DNA from: Acetobacter ascendens
GTDB taxonomy: Bacteria > Pseudomonadota > Alphaproteobacteria > Acetobacterales > Acetobacteraceae
Direction: 5' to 3'
Length of the DNA: 64,000 nucleotides
NCBI RefSeq assembly: GCF_001766235.1
Contig: NZ_CP015164.1
Span: 186,001 to 250,000 of the forward strand
Made by a program: the position numbers and the translations under genes. Under the pieces are notes generated by a model. That model worked only from the letters and a program-made list of their open reading frames with translations, did not search any database and was not told where the DNA came from. Below are positions 49,092 through 58,591 of this stretch, piece by piece (within the stretch, counting starts at the first letter, position 1; every line of letters begins with the position of its first letter).

Positions 49092-50267
49092 ATGAACAGC
49101 ACAACACCCTTGGCTATTGGTGAACAGCAGCATGTCCAGTTTACCGAAGGGCTGGGGCTGGATTGCGGCGTTACCCTTGCCCCTGTTGATATTGCCTACC
49201 GCACCTATGGCACGCTTTCAGAAAAGCGGGATAACGCCATACTGATCTGCCACGCCTTTACGGGGGATCAGTACGTGGCGGAGGAGCACCCGCTTACGGG
49301 CAAGCCCGGTTGGTGGAGCCGTATGGTCGGGCCGGGAAAGCCCATTGATACCAACAGGTTTTTTGTTATCTGCTCCAACGTGCTGGGGGGCTGCATGGGC
49401 AGCACCGGCCCACGCTCCACCCGCACGGATGCAGAGGGTGATGGCACAGAGCTTTGGGGCACGGCGTTTCCGCCCATTACCATTCGAGATATGGTGCGCG
49501 CGCAGCACAAGCTTGTGCGGGCCTTGGGCATAGAAAAACTGTTTGCCGTTATTGGTGGCTCTATGGGCGGCATGCAGGTGCTGGAATGGACAGTCACTTA
49601 CCCGCAGATGATGCTGGCAGCCATGCCCATTGCCACAGCACCCTTCCATTCTGCCCAGAATATTGCGTTTAACGAGGTTGGGCGGCAGGCTATTATTGCA
49701 GACCCGGACTGGCGCGGTGGCCGCTATTGGGCGGATGATGTTGTGCCTGCCCGTGGTTTGGCTGTGGCCCGTATGATGGGCCATATTACCTACCTTTCGG
49801 AAGAAGCCTTAACGCGCAAATTTGGCCGCCGTATGCGGCGCGGGCCTGTTGGCGGGCAGGGGCCAGAAGGCCCTGTTTCCATGTTCAGCGATATTTTTGA
49901 AGTGGAATCTTACCTGCGTTATCAGGGTTCCACCTTTGTGCGTCGGTTTGATGCTAACTCCTACCTGACCATTACCCGCGCGATGGATTGGTTTGATATT
50001 GCCGCAGACCATGATGGAGAACTCACACACGCTTTTGCCGGTACGCCGGTGCGGTTTTGTGTGGTGTCGTTCTCGTCCGACTGGTTGTTCCCCACATCGG
50101 CAGCCCGCACATTGGTGCGTGCGCTCAACCGGGCTGCGGCCAATGTCTCGTTTGTAGAAATCGAGACAGACAAAGGGCACGATGCTTTCTTGCTGGAAGA
50201 ACCGGATTTTGACCGCACAGTGCGTGGCTTTTTGTGCGGTGTGGCCGAACATGCGGGGTTTGCCTGA
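49092..50267 (+). CDS. metX: Homoserine O-acetyltransferase
   Basis: Activates homoserine with acetyl-CoA (first committed step of methionine synthesis). 391 aa; alpha/beta-hydrolase fold with nucleophile Ser in [12 protein letters not shown], and Asp/His in SSDWLFPT and [10 protein letters not shown]. The start is ATG 49092; a GGAG lies 15 bases upstream, which is long, and the upstream in-frame TTG at 49068 is less likely. The stop overlaps the metW start (TGATG), the common metXW operon. Confidence 0.93.
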   Translation: MNSTTPLAIGEQQHVQFTEGLGLDCGVTLAPVDIAYRTYGTLSEKRDNAILICHAFTGDQYVAEEHPLTGKPGWWSRMVGPGKPIDTNRFFVICSNVLGGCMGSTGPRSTRTDAEGDGTELWGTAFPPITIRDMVRAQHKLVRALGIEKLFAVIGGSMGGMQVLEWTVTYPQMMLAAMPIATAPFHSAQNIAFNEVGRQAIIADPDWRGGRYWADDVVPARGLAVARMMGHITYLSEEALTRKFGRRMRRGPVGGQGPEGPVSMFSDIFEVESYLRYQGSTFVRRFDANSYLTITRAMDWFDIAADHDGELTHAFAGTPVRFCVVSFSSDWLFPTSAARTLVRALNRAAANVSFVEIETDKGHDAFLLEEPDFDRTVRGFLCGVAEHAGFA

Positions 50268-50872
50268 TGCGCCTTGACCAGCGGCTGATTGCCGAAATGA
50301 TAGCCCCTGGCACCCGCGTGCTGGATATTGGCAGCGGAGATGGCGCACTTATTGACCATCTGTTCCGTTACCGTGGGTGTGATGCGCGTGGTATTGAGCT
50401 GAATATGGAGCTTGTTACCAAGTCCGTCGCGCATGGGCTGCCTGTGGTGCATGGTGATGCAGACCACGATCTGGCGCATTATCCGCACCATGCGTTTGAT
50501 TACGTGGTGCTGCAACGCACCTTGCAGGCTGTGGCCCGCCCGCGGGAGGTGCTGCGGCAAATGCTGCGTATCGGGCGGCATGCCATTGTCTCATTCCCCA
50601 ATTTTGGGCATTGGGAACTTCGGCTTAAGCTGCTGCTCAGCGGCCGCATGCCCATGACATCCGTCTGGCATACTCCGTGGTATGAAACCCCGAACATCCA
50701 CCCCTGTACCATCCGCGATTTTTTGGAGCTGTGTAAGCAGGATGGCTACATTGTAGAGCAATGGATGGCCGTGGATGAGGAGGGGGAACGCGCCCCGTGG
50801 CGGCGCTCTATCCGGTTGGCTAACCTGTTTGGAGAGCAAGCACTTTTCCTGCTTCGGCGCCGTAATGGCTAG
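50267..50872 (+). CDS. metW: Methionine biosynthesis protein MetW
   Basis: 201-aa SAM-methyltransferase-fold protein. Motif I VLDIGSGDGALIDHL; PREVLRQMLRIGRHAIVSFPNFGHWELRL matches MetW. ATG at 50267 overlaps the metX stop. MetW works with MetX in acetyl-homoserine synthesis; direct stimulation of MetX is reported for some bacteria. Confidence 0.93.
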   Translation: MRLDQRLIAEMIAPGTRVLDIGSGDGALIDHLFRYRGCDARGIELNMELVTKSVAHGLPVVHGDADHDLAHYPHHAFDYVVLQRTLQAVARPREVLRQMLRIGRHAIVSFPNFGHWELRLKLLLSGRMPMTSVWHTPWYETPNIHPCTIRDFLELCKQDGYIVEQWMAVDEEGERAPWRRSIRLANLFGEQALFLLRRRNG

Positions 50873-51099
50873 GGGTTGAAGGTTTGCCGCCAATAAGTTG
50901 CCTAAAAATTATGTTAGATTTATGCCTTTTTCGTGAAGAGCTTGCTGAATTTCCTAAATGGGAATATTTCAAAAATATCTTTAAGATATCAGCATAAACC
51001 TTTCAAAACAGGCAATGTTATAACGATTTTTTGCCCGATTTCTAAAAAATCCCCAACATTACACGAACATCATTTTAGGACTAATATGGTACGGAAGCC

Positions 51100-51128
51100 T
51101 TGCGGGGTTTGGGAAGTCCCCTTATATA
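51100..51128 (+). promoter_or_regulatory. Candidate sigma-70 promoter of the DEAD-box helicase gene
   Basis: TTGCGG and TATATA hexamers with a 17-base spacer in the 456-base AT-rich region upstream of the helicase (50873-51328). If used, it yields a leader of about 190 nt. A small CAGCT-AGCTG hairpin lies further down (about 51214-51226). No gene is seen in this region. Confidence 0.4.
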
Positions 51129-51328
51129 CACCTTTACAAGGTTTATGAGGAACGAACGCAGTTCAAAAACTTCCTTTGTAGATCTTGATGTGTTCAAAAA
51201 TTTGTGGGTGCTCAGCTACAAGCTGGTGCAAAAATGTTCCGTGTGCGCCACAAAACATACAGTGCATAACTGAAAAGGGTGCGGTCTCTCGATCTCGTTT
51301 TCAGGCTGCACAAATAAGGTTGGCCCTG

Positions 51329-52636
51329 ATGACCAAATTTTCCGATCTTGCTCTTGCTCCACCACTGCTGAAGGCATTGGCAGAGCAGGGTTATGATACA
51401 CCCACTCCTATTCAGGAACGTTCCATCCCCTATCTGTTGCAGGGGCGTGATCTGCTGGGTTTAGCCCAGACAGGCACAGGCAAAACTGCATCTTTTGCGC
51501 TGCCTATTCTGGAACATCTGATTAAAACCCCCCGTGCAAACACGCCCAAACAGCCGCGCGTTCTGGTGCTGGCGCCTACGCGTGAGCTTGTGGCCCAGAT
51601 TAGCGATAGCTTTAAGGCTTATGCGCGCCACATGAAGTTTACGCAGGCCGTTGTGTTTGGTGGTGTAGGGCAGGGCCGACAGGTTGAAGCCATGCGCCGT
51701 GGCGTAGATGTGCTGGTGGCTGCACCGGGCCGTCTGCTTGATCTGATGGGCCAAGGCTTTATTGATCTGTCCGGTCTGGAAATTCTGGTGCTGGATGAAG
51801 CCGACCGTATGCTGGACATGGGTTTTGTGCGCGATATCCGCCGCATTATGACCTTTGTGCCAGAACAGCGTCAGACGCTTCTGTTCTCTGCCACCATGCC
51901 GCGCAGCATTGAAGATCTGGCAGCATCTTTGCTGAATGATCCGGCGCGCGTTGAAGTGGCGCCGCCTTCCAGCACGGTGGATCGTATTCAGCAGGCTGTC
52001 ATGTTTGTAAATGGCGCGGGCGATAAGCGCGATGCGCTGCTGAACATGGTAGAATCCCCCAAGGTTTCCCGCGCTGTTGTGTTCACGCTCATGAAGCATG
52101 AAGCCAACAAAGTTGCGGAATTCCTGAACAAGAACAACGTGGTGGCAGAGGCCATTCACGGCAACAAGTCTCAGGGTGCGCGTGAGCGGGCCATGAAGGG
52201 CTTCCGTTCTGGTTCCGTTAAAGTGCTGGTGGCAACGGATATTGCTGCTCGCGGTATTGATGTGGATGACGTAAGCCACGTGTTCAATTACGATCTGCCA
52301 AACGTGCCAGAAAGCTACGTGCACCGCATTGGTCGTACAGCACGTGCCGGGCGTGATGGCTGGGCTGTTTCCTTCTGCGATGCAGAACAGCGGGCTTGGC
52401 TGCGCGATATTGAACGCACCATTGGCAAAACCGTACCGGTGGTTCGGGATCATCCGTGGCATTCTGATGAGGCCGAAGCTTCCACCATGCGCCCGCCTGT
52501 TCTGGGTGGCGGTGGCCGGGGCCGTGGTGGCCCGCGCGGTGGTGGTGCTCCCGGTGGTGGCCGTGGTGGCCCGCGCCGTTCTGGTGGTGGTGCCCGCAGT
52601 GGTGGCCGTTCCGGTGCACCTGCTGGCCGCATGTAA
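51329..52636 (+). CDS. DEAD-box ATP-dependent RNA helicase (RhlE type)
   Basis: 435 aa from ATG 51329 (AAGG upstream). Motifs in order: Q-motif PTPIQERSIP, I AQTGTGKT, Ia PTRELVAQI, II VLDEADRMLD, III SATMP, IV-VI ...VATDIAARGIDVDD..., HRIGRTARAGRDG. The tail from ~395 is a low-complexity Arg/Gly/Pro region of RGG type, expected to bind RNA and perhaps form condensates. Likely acts in ribosome assembly or mRNA turnover in the cold; the long leader fits cold-regulated helicases. Confidence 0.92.
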   Translation: MTKFSDLALAPPLLKALAEQGYDTPTPIQERSIPYLLQGRDLLGLAQTGTGKTASFALPILEHLIKTPRANTPKQPRVLVLAPTRELVAQISDSFKAYARHMKFTQAVVFGGVGQGRQVEAMRRGVDVLVAAPGRLLDLMGQGFIDLSGLEILVLDEADRMLDMGFVRDIRRIMTFVPEQRQTLLFSATMPRSIEDLAASLLNDPARVEVAPPSSTVDRIQQAVMFVNGAGDKRDALLNMVESPKVSRAVVFTLMKHEANKVAEFLNKNNVVAEAIHGNKSQGARERAMKGFRSGSVKVLVATDIAARGIDVDDVSHVFNYDLPNVPESYVHRIGRTARAGRDGWAVSFCDAEQRAWLRDIERTIGKTVPVVRDHPWHSDEAEASTMRPPVLGGGGRGRGGPRGGGAPGGGRGGPRRSGGGARSGGRSGAPAGRM

Positions 52637-52664
52637 TATCTCAGGCTGATAGCTTGCAAAATAA

Positions 52665-52698
52665 GGCTGCTGCATCCTTTGGGTGCGGCAGCTTTTTT
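52665..52698 (+). terminator. Rho-independent terminator downstream of the helicase gene
   Basis: GGCTGCTGCATCC / GGTGCGGCAGC arms followed by T6, 28 bases after the helicase stop and just before the convergent EEP gene end. Confidence 0.85.
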
Positions 52699-52711
52699 GT
52701 TTTGGGGCGTG

Positions 52712-53677
52712 CTATGGCTGCGGCCGTTCTTTGGTGGATGGCAGATGTAGTGAGACAGAAACAGGGCAGTGGTCAGAGAGGTTTTGCCCGGTTTTCTCGG
52801 CCAAAGGTATCACGCGTAAGGAATTGGGAATTTTCCATGCCCGTGCCGCGCCACCCAGAATAATGTGGTCTATAAAATAGCTGCCGCCTTGGCAGGGGCT
52901 TGCTGTGCCAGCGGTTACCAGATCCAGCGGAGCAATGCACAAAAGCGTAAGAAACAGTGGATCATGCACCGTAAGGTGACGGTTGAAATCCCCCATAATG
53001 GCGAAGGCTTCATGCTTTTGGGCACGAGCGGTCACCCAATCATCCAGCGCAGCAAATTGCTGCCAGAGTGTTGCGCAGGCGGGGCGGGAAGCATGGGGCA
53101 GATTATCCGGGCATCCGGCTTTAAGATGCACTACCAGAATACGTGGGGCCTGCCCGTTCTGGTGCACTGTAATATCCAACCCGCTGCGTAAGTGGTGGTG
53201 TGTGGCCGGGGCCGTTGCGTAGGCATCCAGCGCTGTAACATCTGGGTTTTGCTCAAACGGAATATCCGCACGCACAGCCAGCGCCGTATGTTGCAACACA
53301 TGATCTTGGCTTATGGGAAGATGATAGCGCGCTAATGGAAAAAGCTGCCCGGCACTGGCGGGGCTTTCTATTTCCTGCAAGGCCACAATATCGCCCTGCA
53401 AATGGGCGGCATAGCTGGCAAGGCTGGAGATGTCGGTAGATGTGCGGTGTGGAATATCTGGCGGAGCCTGTGCGTAACCGGGGTGTGCCGGATCAAGCAG
53501 CCAATCTAAATTCCATGTGCTGAGTTTAAGAGTATCTGCTGCGGTTGCCGAAGTAAAAGTCAGGCAACACGCAGCCAGAACAAGTGCAGAAAAGAAGAAC
53601 GAAGGGCCTTTAAGCGGATTTTTCTTCCATCTGTGTAATAACGGTTTTAATAGGCAGGCTTTTGCGTGTTTGTTCAT
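52712..53677 (-). CDS. Exported endonuclease/exonuclease/phosphatase (EEP) family protein
   Basis: About 321 aa from ATG 53677. A signal peptide (PSFFFSALVLAACCLTFTSATAAD) precedes the EEP fold: STWNLDWLL near the start, ALQEIES (metal-binding Glu), MGDFNRHL and SDHCPVSV at the C-terminus, i.e. the metal and catalytic residues of DNase I-like phosphodiesterases. Extracytoplasmic DNase/RNase or phospho-sugar phosphatase activity is plausible; the substrate is unknown. The 5' end overlaps the upstream carbonic anhydrase gene by 68 bases, so the two are probably translated in tandem. Confidence 0.75.
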   Translation of the reverse strand: MNKHAKACLLKPLLHRWKKNPLKGPSFFFSALVLAACCLTFTSATAADTLKLSTWNLDWLLDPAHPGYAQAPPDIPHRTSTDISSLASYAAHLQGDIVALQEIESPASAGQLFPLARYHLPISQDHVLQHTALAVRADIPFEQNPDVTALDAYATAPATHHHLRSGLDITVHQNGQAPRILVVHLKAGCPDNLPHASRPACATLWQQFAALDDWVTARAQKHEAFAIMGDFNRHLTVHDPLFLTLLCIAPLDLVTAGTASPCQGGSYFIDHIILGGAARAWKIPNSLRVIPLAEKTGQNLSDHCPVSVSLHLPSTKERPQP

Positions 53678-54296
53678 CCAGCACCGTAATTTCACCGGAG
53701 CCGATATCATAAAACCACCCCTGCAGGAACAGCGTACCCTTTGCCAGCCCCGCGGCCACAGCAGGATGCGTACGCAAATGCGCCAACTGTAGCAGCACGT
53801 TTTGTTCCGCAACGCAGCGCACGGTGGCAGGGCCTACATCTTCCCCCGTAAAGGTGTGCAGGGTGGCCGCACGCGCGGCTTCTGCGTTGCGCAGCCATTT
53901 GCGCACGGTTGGCATTTTATCCAGCCCGTTTTTTTCTGGTTCCATCAGAGCCTTCATGGCACCGCAATCGGAATGGCCACACACAATAATGGTGGAAACT
54001 CCAAGGCCCAGAACGGCATATTCCACTGCGGAGGACACACCCCCCAGCATTTCACCATATGCTGGCACAAGGTTGCCAATGTTACGCAGAATAAACAGAT
54101 CACCTGGCCCTGTCTGGGTAATCAGGTTAGGGTTAATGCGGCTATCTGCACATGCAATAAACAAAGCTTCCGGCGCTTGCCCTTTTGCCAAGCTAGCAAA
54201 CAGTTCTTTCTTGGCAGGAAAAATTTCGGTGTTGAAGTGCTCAACGCCACGCAGCAGGGAAAGAAGGCTGCTTCTGGCTTCAGAACATGAGGGCAT
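53610..54296 (-). CDS. Beta-class carbonic anhydrase
   Basis: Interconverts CO2 and bicarbonate. 228 aa; zinc ligands Cys49, His108 and Cys111 with the catalytic dyad Asp51-Arg53 in CADSRI and GHSDCGA. ATG 54296 with a CCGGAG ribosome site. Bicarbonate supply for carboxylations and fatty-acid synthesis is the likely role. The 3' end overlaps the EEP gene. Confidence 0.93.
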   Translation of the reverse strand: MPSCSEARSSLLSLLRGVEHFNTEIFPAKKELFASLAKGQAPEALFIACADSRINPNLITQTGPGDLFILRNIGNLVPAYGEMLGGVSSAVEYAVLGLGVSTIIVCGHSDCGAMKALMEPEKNGLDKMPTVRKWLRNAEAARAATLHTFTGEDVGPATVRCVAEQNVLLQLAHLRTHPAVAAGLAKGTLFLQGWFYDIGSGEITVLDEQTRKSLPIKTVITQMEEKSA

Positions 54297-54410
54297 ATAA
54301 AAAACTCCGGCAAATTACTATGTCGGTTCACCCTTAATAACAAAGGGCTTCAACAAAAGGTGACGGTCAAATAACGGCAAGACAACCTTAAGAGTTTTGC
54401 ACGCAGATGA

Positions 54411-54445
54411 AAAAAAATGCCACCCTCTGTTGGAAGGTGGCATTT
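54411..54445 (-). terminator. Rho-independent terminator of the NYN gene (minus strand)
   Basis: AAATGCCACC / GGTGGCATTT stem with eight T on the minus strand, 13 bases beyond the NYN stop codon. Confidence 0.85.
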
Positions 54446-54457
54446 GCGTAGGGCGCT

Positions 54458-55081
54458 TTAGCTTAGCGGATCATCTTCATCAGGTTCGCTCATCTGGTCT
54501 GCCGGGTGGCGCACTGGTGGGGCATTGGTGCGCACGGGGCGGGGGTTTTCTGTTTGCCTGCGGGTAAAGTTACCTGCCAGAGCAGAAAGTTCCAGAAACT
54601 GGTCTGCCTGCCGGCGCAGATCATCTCCGATCAACGGTGGGGTGGAGCGCATGGAAGACACAACAGAAACCCGCGTGCCCTGCCGCTGCACAGCTTCTAC
54701 CACACGGCGGAAATCGGAATCACCGCTGAACAGAATGGCGTGGTCGATATGCGGGGCCATTTCCAGCATGTCCACGGCAATTTCGATGTCCATATTGCCT
54801 TTTACGCGGCGCTTGCCGGTAGAATCGGTAAACTCCCGCGCGGGCTTGGTGACAAGAAAGTACCCATTATAGGAAAGCCAGTCCGTAAGGGGCTTAAGCG
54901 GAGAATAATCTTCAGTATCTAAAATGGCGGCATAGTAATAAGCGCGAATGATGTGTGTTTTGGCTGCAAAGAAATCCAACAGCTTTTTATAGTCCACATC
55001 AAAACCAAGACTACGGGATGTAGAGTACAGGCTGGAGCCATCAATGAAAAGGCAGGTCTTTTCGGTTTTCTGAAGGTTCAT
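54458..55081 (-). CDS. NYN-domain (LabA/DUF88) ribonuclease-like protein
   Basis: 207 aa. PIN-like NYN fold with acidic metal-binding residues: D14 in LFIDGSSLY, the KGNMDIEIAVDML segment and ILFSGDSDFRRVVEAVQRQG. The C-terminal ~40 residues are Pro/Arg-rich, then acidic (PDEDDPLS), probably disordered. Such proteins are presumed RNases; substrate unknown. A single-gene unit closed by a strong terminator. Confidence 0.83.
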   Translation of the reverse strand: MNLQKTEKTCLFIDGSSLYSTSRSLGFDVDYKKLLDFFAAKTHIIRAYYYAAILDTEDYSPLKPLTDWLSYNGYFLVTKPAREFTDSTGKRRVKGNMDIEIAVDMLEMAPHIDHAILFSGDSDFRRVVEAVQRQGTRVSVVSSMRSTPPLIGDDLRRQADQFLELSALAGNFTRRQTENPRPVRTNAPPVRHPADQMSEPDEDDPLS

Positions 55082-55238
55082 AGTTGGTTTCCTCTAAATA
55101 CTTTGGGGTGTTGTTTTGGGCATTACTATTAAATGGTCTGAGGTCTTTTCAGATTTGATAGAAAGAATGGTAAGATCATCTGGTAACAGTATCCATCAAA
55201 TGTGGCAGAATTAGCTGCTGGGGGACGGGTTTATAACG

Positions 55239-55751
55239 ATGCCGGAAATTAATACCAGATCAGTGCTAATAGCGATAGGTGCGAATCTTCCGCATTTGCG
55301 ATTGAGTGCCCGCCAAACGTGTGAGCAAGCCGTGCAGGCCCTGAAAAACCTACCCCAATTGGAGGTCGAGGCTGTTTCTCGCTGGTATGAAAGTGCGCCT
55401 GTGCCACCATCTGGGCAGCCTCCTTACGTCAATGGGGTTGTACGTTGCCGCACCACGCTGGAGCCTCTGGCTCTGCTTGATGTGCTTCAGGGGGTGGAAA
55501 CGCGGTTGGGGCGCGTACGTTCCGTGCCAAATGCAGCGCGCACGCTTGATCTGGATATTATTTCAATAGACAATATGCAGCTCAATACGGATCGGCTTAT
55601 ATTGCCGCACCCCCGCGCAACCCAGCGCGCTTTTGTACTGCATCCGCTGCATGATGTTGCCCCGGAATGGAAAGACCCCACAACCGGTAAGGGGCTGGAT
55701 ACCCTGCTGGAAGGCGTTGCAGGGCAGGAAATACAGCCTGCAAAAGAATAA
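55239..55751 (+). CDS. folK: HPPK, 7,8-dihydro-6-hydroxymethylpterin pyrophosphokinase
   Basis: Transfers pyrophosphate from ATP to the pterin in folate synthesis. 170 aa; IGANLP at the N-terminus, ESAPVPPSGQPPYVNGVV, RTLDLDII (metal-binding DxD) and LPHPRATQRAFVLHPLHDVAPEW, all HPPK hallmarks. folP and folB are not adjacent in the window. Directly upstream of rpoZ with a 90-base spacer. Confidence 0.92.
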   Translation: MPEINTRSVLIAIGANLPHLRLSARQTCEQAVQALKNLPQLEVEAVSRWYESAPVPPSGQPPYVNGVVRCRTTLEPLALLDVLQGVETRLGRVRSVPNAARTLDLDIISIDNMQLNTDRLILPHPRATQRAFVLHPLHDVAPEWKDPTTGKGLDTLLEGVAGQEIQPAKE

Positions 55752-55841
55752 ACTCTTCCGTAGGCGGAGCGGATGCGGTAATATACTCTTTCTGTTACTG
55801 TAAGCATCTATAAGCTGAAACTTGTCTGGAGGCTCTCCGCA

Positions 55842-56213
55842 ATGGCCCGCGTCACCGTTGAAGACTGTGTGGAAAAGGTCCCGAACCGTTTTGAACTGGT
55901 GGTCTATGCCGCACAGCGTGCCCGCAATATCTCTCGCGGGGAAGAGCTGACAGTTGATCGGGATAACGATAAAAACCCCGTTGTCGCTCTGCGTGAAATT
56001 GCAGACGAAACCGTTTCTCTGCCCGCTCTGCGCAATGATCTGATCCGTTCTCAGGCCCGTGAACCCGAGCCCGAACCCGTGGAAGAAGAAGTGCAGGATC
56101 TGGTTCCGACCGAGCAGAACATCTTCGGCTTGCAGGAAGTTTCTGCAGAAGAAGAAGCCGCTGATGATGTGCGGGCTATTGAAGCTGCACTTACCGGTCG
56201 CGCACGTCGGTAA
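55842..56213 (+). CDS. rpoZ: RNA polymerase omega subunit
   Basis: 123 aa, with the conserved [30 protein letters not shown] (split by the fold) N-terminal domain and an acidic, poorly conserved tail, common in alphaproteobacteria. It assists polymerase assembly and ppGpp binding. Head of the rpoZ-rsh-acpS-lepB-rnc-era operon; CTGGAGG ribosome site. Confidence 0.94.
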   Translation: MARVTVEDCVEKVPNRFELVVYAAQRARNISRGEELTVDRDNDKNPVVALREIADETVSLPALRNDLIRSQAREPEPEPVEEEVQDLVPTEQNIFGLQEVSAEEEAADDVRAIEAALTGRARR

Positions 56214-56284
56214 TTCGGGTGGCGCATACGGGCGGCGATCATTCTCCTCCGGTTCCGGTTTCCGTTAAGGACTCGGGGGAGGGA

Positions 56285-58591
56285 ATGATGCAGCCTGTTA
56301 AAACGGACGCTCCAGTGGAAGAAAGCACCGCTCCAGTTCCCGCCGCAGAAAATGGCGGGCGGAGCGAACTGAACTGCGAGCGTTTGGTCAATAGGGTGCT
56401 TACTTATGCACCCAAGGCGGATGTAGAAAGCATTCGCCGCGCTTTTGCCGTGGCCTACAAGGCGCACGAAAACCAAAAGCGCGATAATGGTGATCCGTAC
56501 ATAACCCATCCGCTAGCCGTGGCCATGATTCTGGCCCGCTTTCGGCTGGATGTGCAGTCTATCTGCACAGCTTTGCTGCACGACACCATAGAAGATACCG
56601 GCGTTACTTACGATACGCTCAAGGCGCAGTTCGGCCAGAATGTGGCTGATCTAGTAGATGGCGTTACCAAGCTTACACGGCTGGAGCTGCAATCAGACCG
56701 CACCAAGCAGGCGGAAAACTTCCGCAAGCTTGTGCTGGCTATGTCTAAGGACATTCGCGTTCTGCTGGTTAAGCTAGCAGACCGGCTTCACAACATGCGC
56801 ACCCTGCATTTTGTGGAGCGACAGGACAGGCGGCAGCGTATTGCGCGTGAAACGCTGGATATCTATGCCCCGCTGGCCGAGCGCATTGGTATGGACCGCG
56901 TTAAGACAGAGTTGCAAAACCTGTCTTTTGCGCAGCTTGAGCCAGAAGCTGATGCCACTATCCGCACGCGCCTGAACTATCTGCGCGGGCAGGGTGCGGA
57001 TGTTATTGAAGAAGTGCGGCGTGAATTGCTGCGCCTGTGTCATGAAGCCGGGCTGAAGAATGTTCAGGTTTCGGGGCGTGAGAAATCTCCTTATTCCATC
57101 TGGGAGAAAATGCAGCGCCGCAATGTGGCGTTTGAGCAGCTTTCAGACATCATGGCTTTCCGTGTGATCGTGGACACGCGTGAGGATTGCTACATGGCGC
57201 TGGGCGCCGTACATGCGGCCTACCCCATGATAGCCGGGCGTTTTAAGGATTATATCTCCACCCCCAAGGCCAACGGATACCAAAGCCTGCATACGGGGGT
57301 AACGCTCCGTTCCCCCCGTAACCAGAAGATTGAAGTGCAGATCCGCACACAGGATATGCACGATGTGGCAGAAAACGGTGTGGCCGCGCACTGGGCCTAC
57401 AAGGAAGGCTCCGGCACGGAAGAAGGCGGCTATGGCGGCCTGCGTCGCCCACGCTGGGTGCAGGATTTGTTGGAAATTCTGGAAGCCTCATCCGCCCCGG
57501 ATGAGTTTTTGGAAAACACCAAGCTTGAACTGTATCAGGATCAGGTTTTCTGCTTCACGCCCAAAGGCCAGCTTATTTCTCTGCCACGCGGGGCCACTCC
57601 GGTAGATTTTGCCTACGCCGTGCATAGCCATGTGGGTGATACCTGCGTGGGTGCAAAGATCAATGGTCGCCTGATGCCTTTGCGGCATGAGCTGGAAAAC
57701 GGCGATCAGGTTGAAATCATGACGGCCCGTGGCGGCGCGCCTTCTCTTTCGTGGGAAAGGTTTGTTGTTACCGGCAAGGCGCGCGCGCGTATCCGCCGTT
57801 ATGTGGCGCAGCAGCAGCGTCAAGTCTCGCTGGATGGCGGGCGTGCTGCACTGGCTAAAGCCTTCCGTCAGGAAGGTGTGGATGGGTCTGAAAAGATTCT
57901 GGAAACCACACTCAAGCCGCTTAAACAAAGCTCACTAACTGATCTGTATGTGGCCGTAGGTGCGGGTAATCTGCCCGCGCGGGATGTGGTGCATACAGCG
58001 TACCCCGAACTCAAGCGCGTGCAGCGTGTGCCGCGTATGCTTTCTGGCCTGCCGGGTGTGCTGGGTACGGCAGGGCCACGTGCGCGTGGGGCAGGTGGTG
58101 GTTCTGGCCGCCGGTCTTCCAACGCCGCCGTCCCACTGGTGGGGTTGGGTGCCGGTGTGGCCGTGCATTATGCCGCCTGCTGCCACCCCTTGCCGGGGGA
58201 CAGAATTGTGGGCGTGGTGGCCACAGGCCGAGGTGTAACCATTCACACTCGTACCTGCCAGACGCTGGAAAGTTTTTCCGCAACGCCAGAACGCTTTTTG
58301 GATGTGGATTGGGATTACGATGCCATGGCCCGTTCTGGCGGGGCTGGGCAGATGCGGGTTGGCCGAATCAGTATTGTGGCGGAAAACGAGGCTGCCGTGC
58401 TGGCCAATATTACCAACTCCATTTCCAAATCTGATGCGGCAATGGTGAACCTTAAAATCGTGCATCGCCAGCTTGATTTCACGGAAATTCTTGTGGATGT
58501 AGAAGTGCGAGATCTGCGCCATCTCTCCTCGGTTATTGCCAGCCTGCGTGCTGCTCCCGGCATTACACAGGCAGACAGGGTGAAATCATGA
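56285..58591 (+). CDS. Bifunctional (p)ppGpp synthetase/hydrolase, RelA/SpoT homologue
   Basis: 768 aa. Order: HD hydrolase (ITHPLAVAMIL, HDTIEDTG), synthetase domain (VSGREKSPYSIWEKMQ, TPKANGYQSLHTGV), TGS domain (DQVFCFTPKGQLISLPRGATPVDFAYAVHSHVG, broken), then an ACT domain at the end. Both catalytic centres look intact. ATG 56285 follows GGGGGAGGG closely (56288 is equally good); the frame also extends to a GTG at 56219. Its stop overlaps acpS (ATGA). It makes and destroys the stringent alarmone. Confidence 0.94.
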   Translation: MMQPVKTDAPVEESTAPVPAAENGGRSELNCERLVNRVLTYAPKADVESIRRAFAVAYKAHENQKRDNGDPYITHPLAVAMILARFRLDVQSICTALLHDTIEDTGVTYDTLKAQFGQNVADLVDGVTKLTRLELQSDRTKQAENFRKLVLAMSKDIRVLLVKLADRLHNMRTLHFVERQDRRQRIARETLDIYAPLAERIGMDRVKTELQNLSFAQLEPEADATIRTRLNYLRGQGADVIEEVRRELLRLCHEAGLKNVQVSGREKSPYSIWEKMQRRNVAFEQLSDIMAFRVIVDTREDCYMALGAVHAAYPMIAGRFKDYISTPKANGYQSLHTGVTLRSPRNQKIEVQIRTQDMHDVAENGVAAHWAYKEGSGTEEGGYGGLRRPRWVQDLLEILEASSAPDEFLENTKLELYQDQVFCFTPKGQLISLPRGATPVDFAYAVHSHVGDTCVGAKINGRLMPLRHELENGDQVEIMTARGGAPSLSWERFVVTGKARARIRRYVAQQQRQVSLDGGRAALAKAFRQEGVDGSEKILETTLKPLKQSSLTDLYVAVGAGNLPARDVVHTAYPELKRVQRVPRMLSGLPGVLGTAGPRARGAGGGSGRRSSNAAVPLVGLGAGVAVHYAACCHPLPGDRIVGVVATGRGVTIHTRTCQTLESFSATPERFLDVDWDYDAMARSGGAGQMRVGRISIVAENEAAVLANITNSISKSDAAMVNLKIVHRQLDFTEILVDVEVRDLRHLSSVIASLRAAPGITQADRVKS

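Noticed and set aside
51185..51328. N-terminal extension of the helicase (48 codons)
   Set aside because: Cys/Ser-rich, non-homologous, and a good ribosome site precedes ATG 51329.
51461..52675. Thr/Ala/His-rich open frame antisense to the DEAD-box helicase
   Set aside because: Low-complexity shadow of the helicase and its RGG tail.
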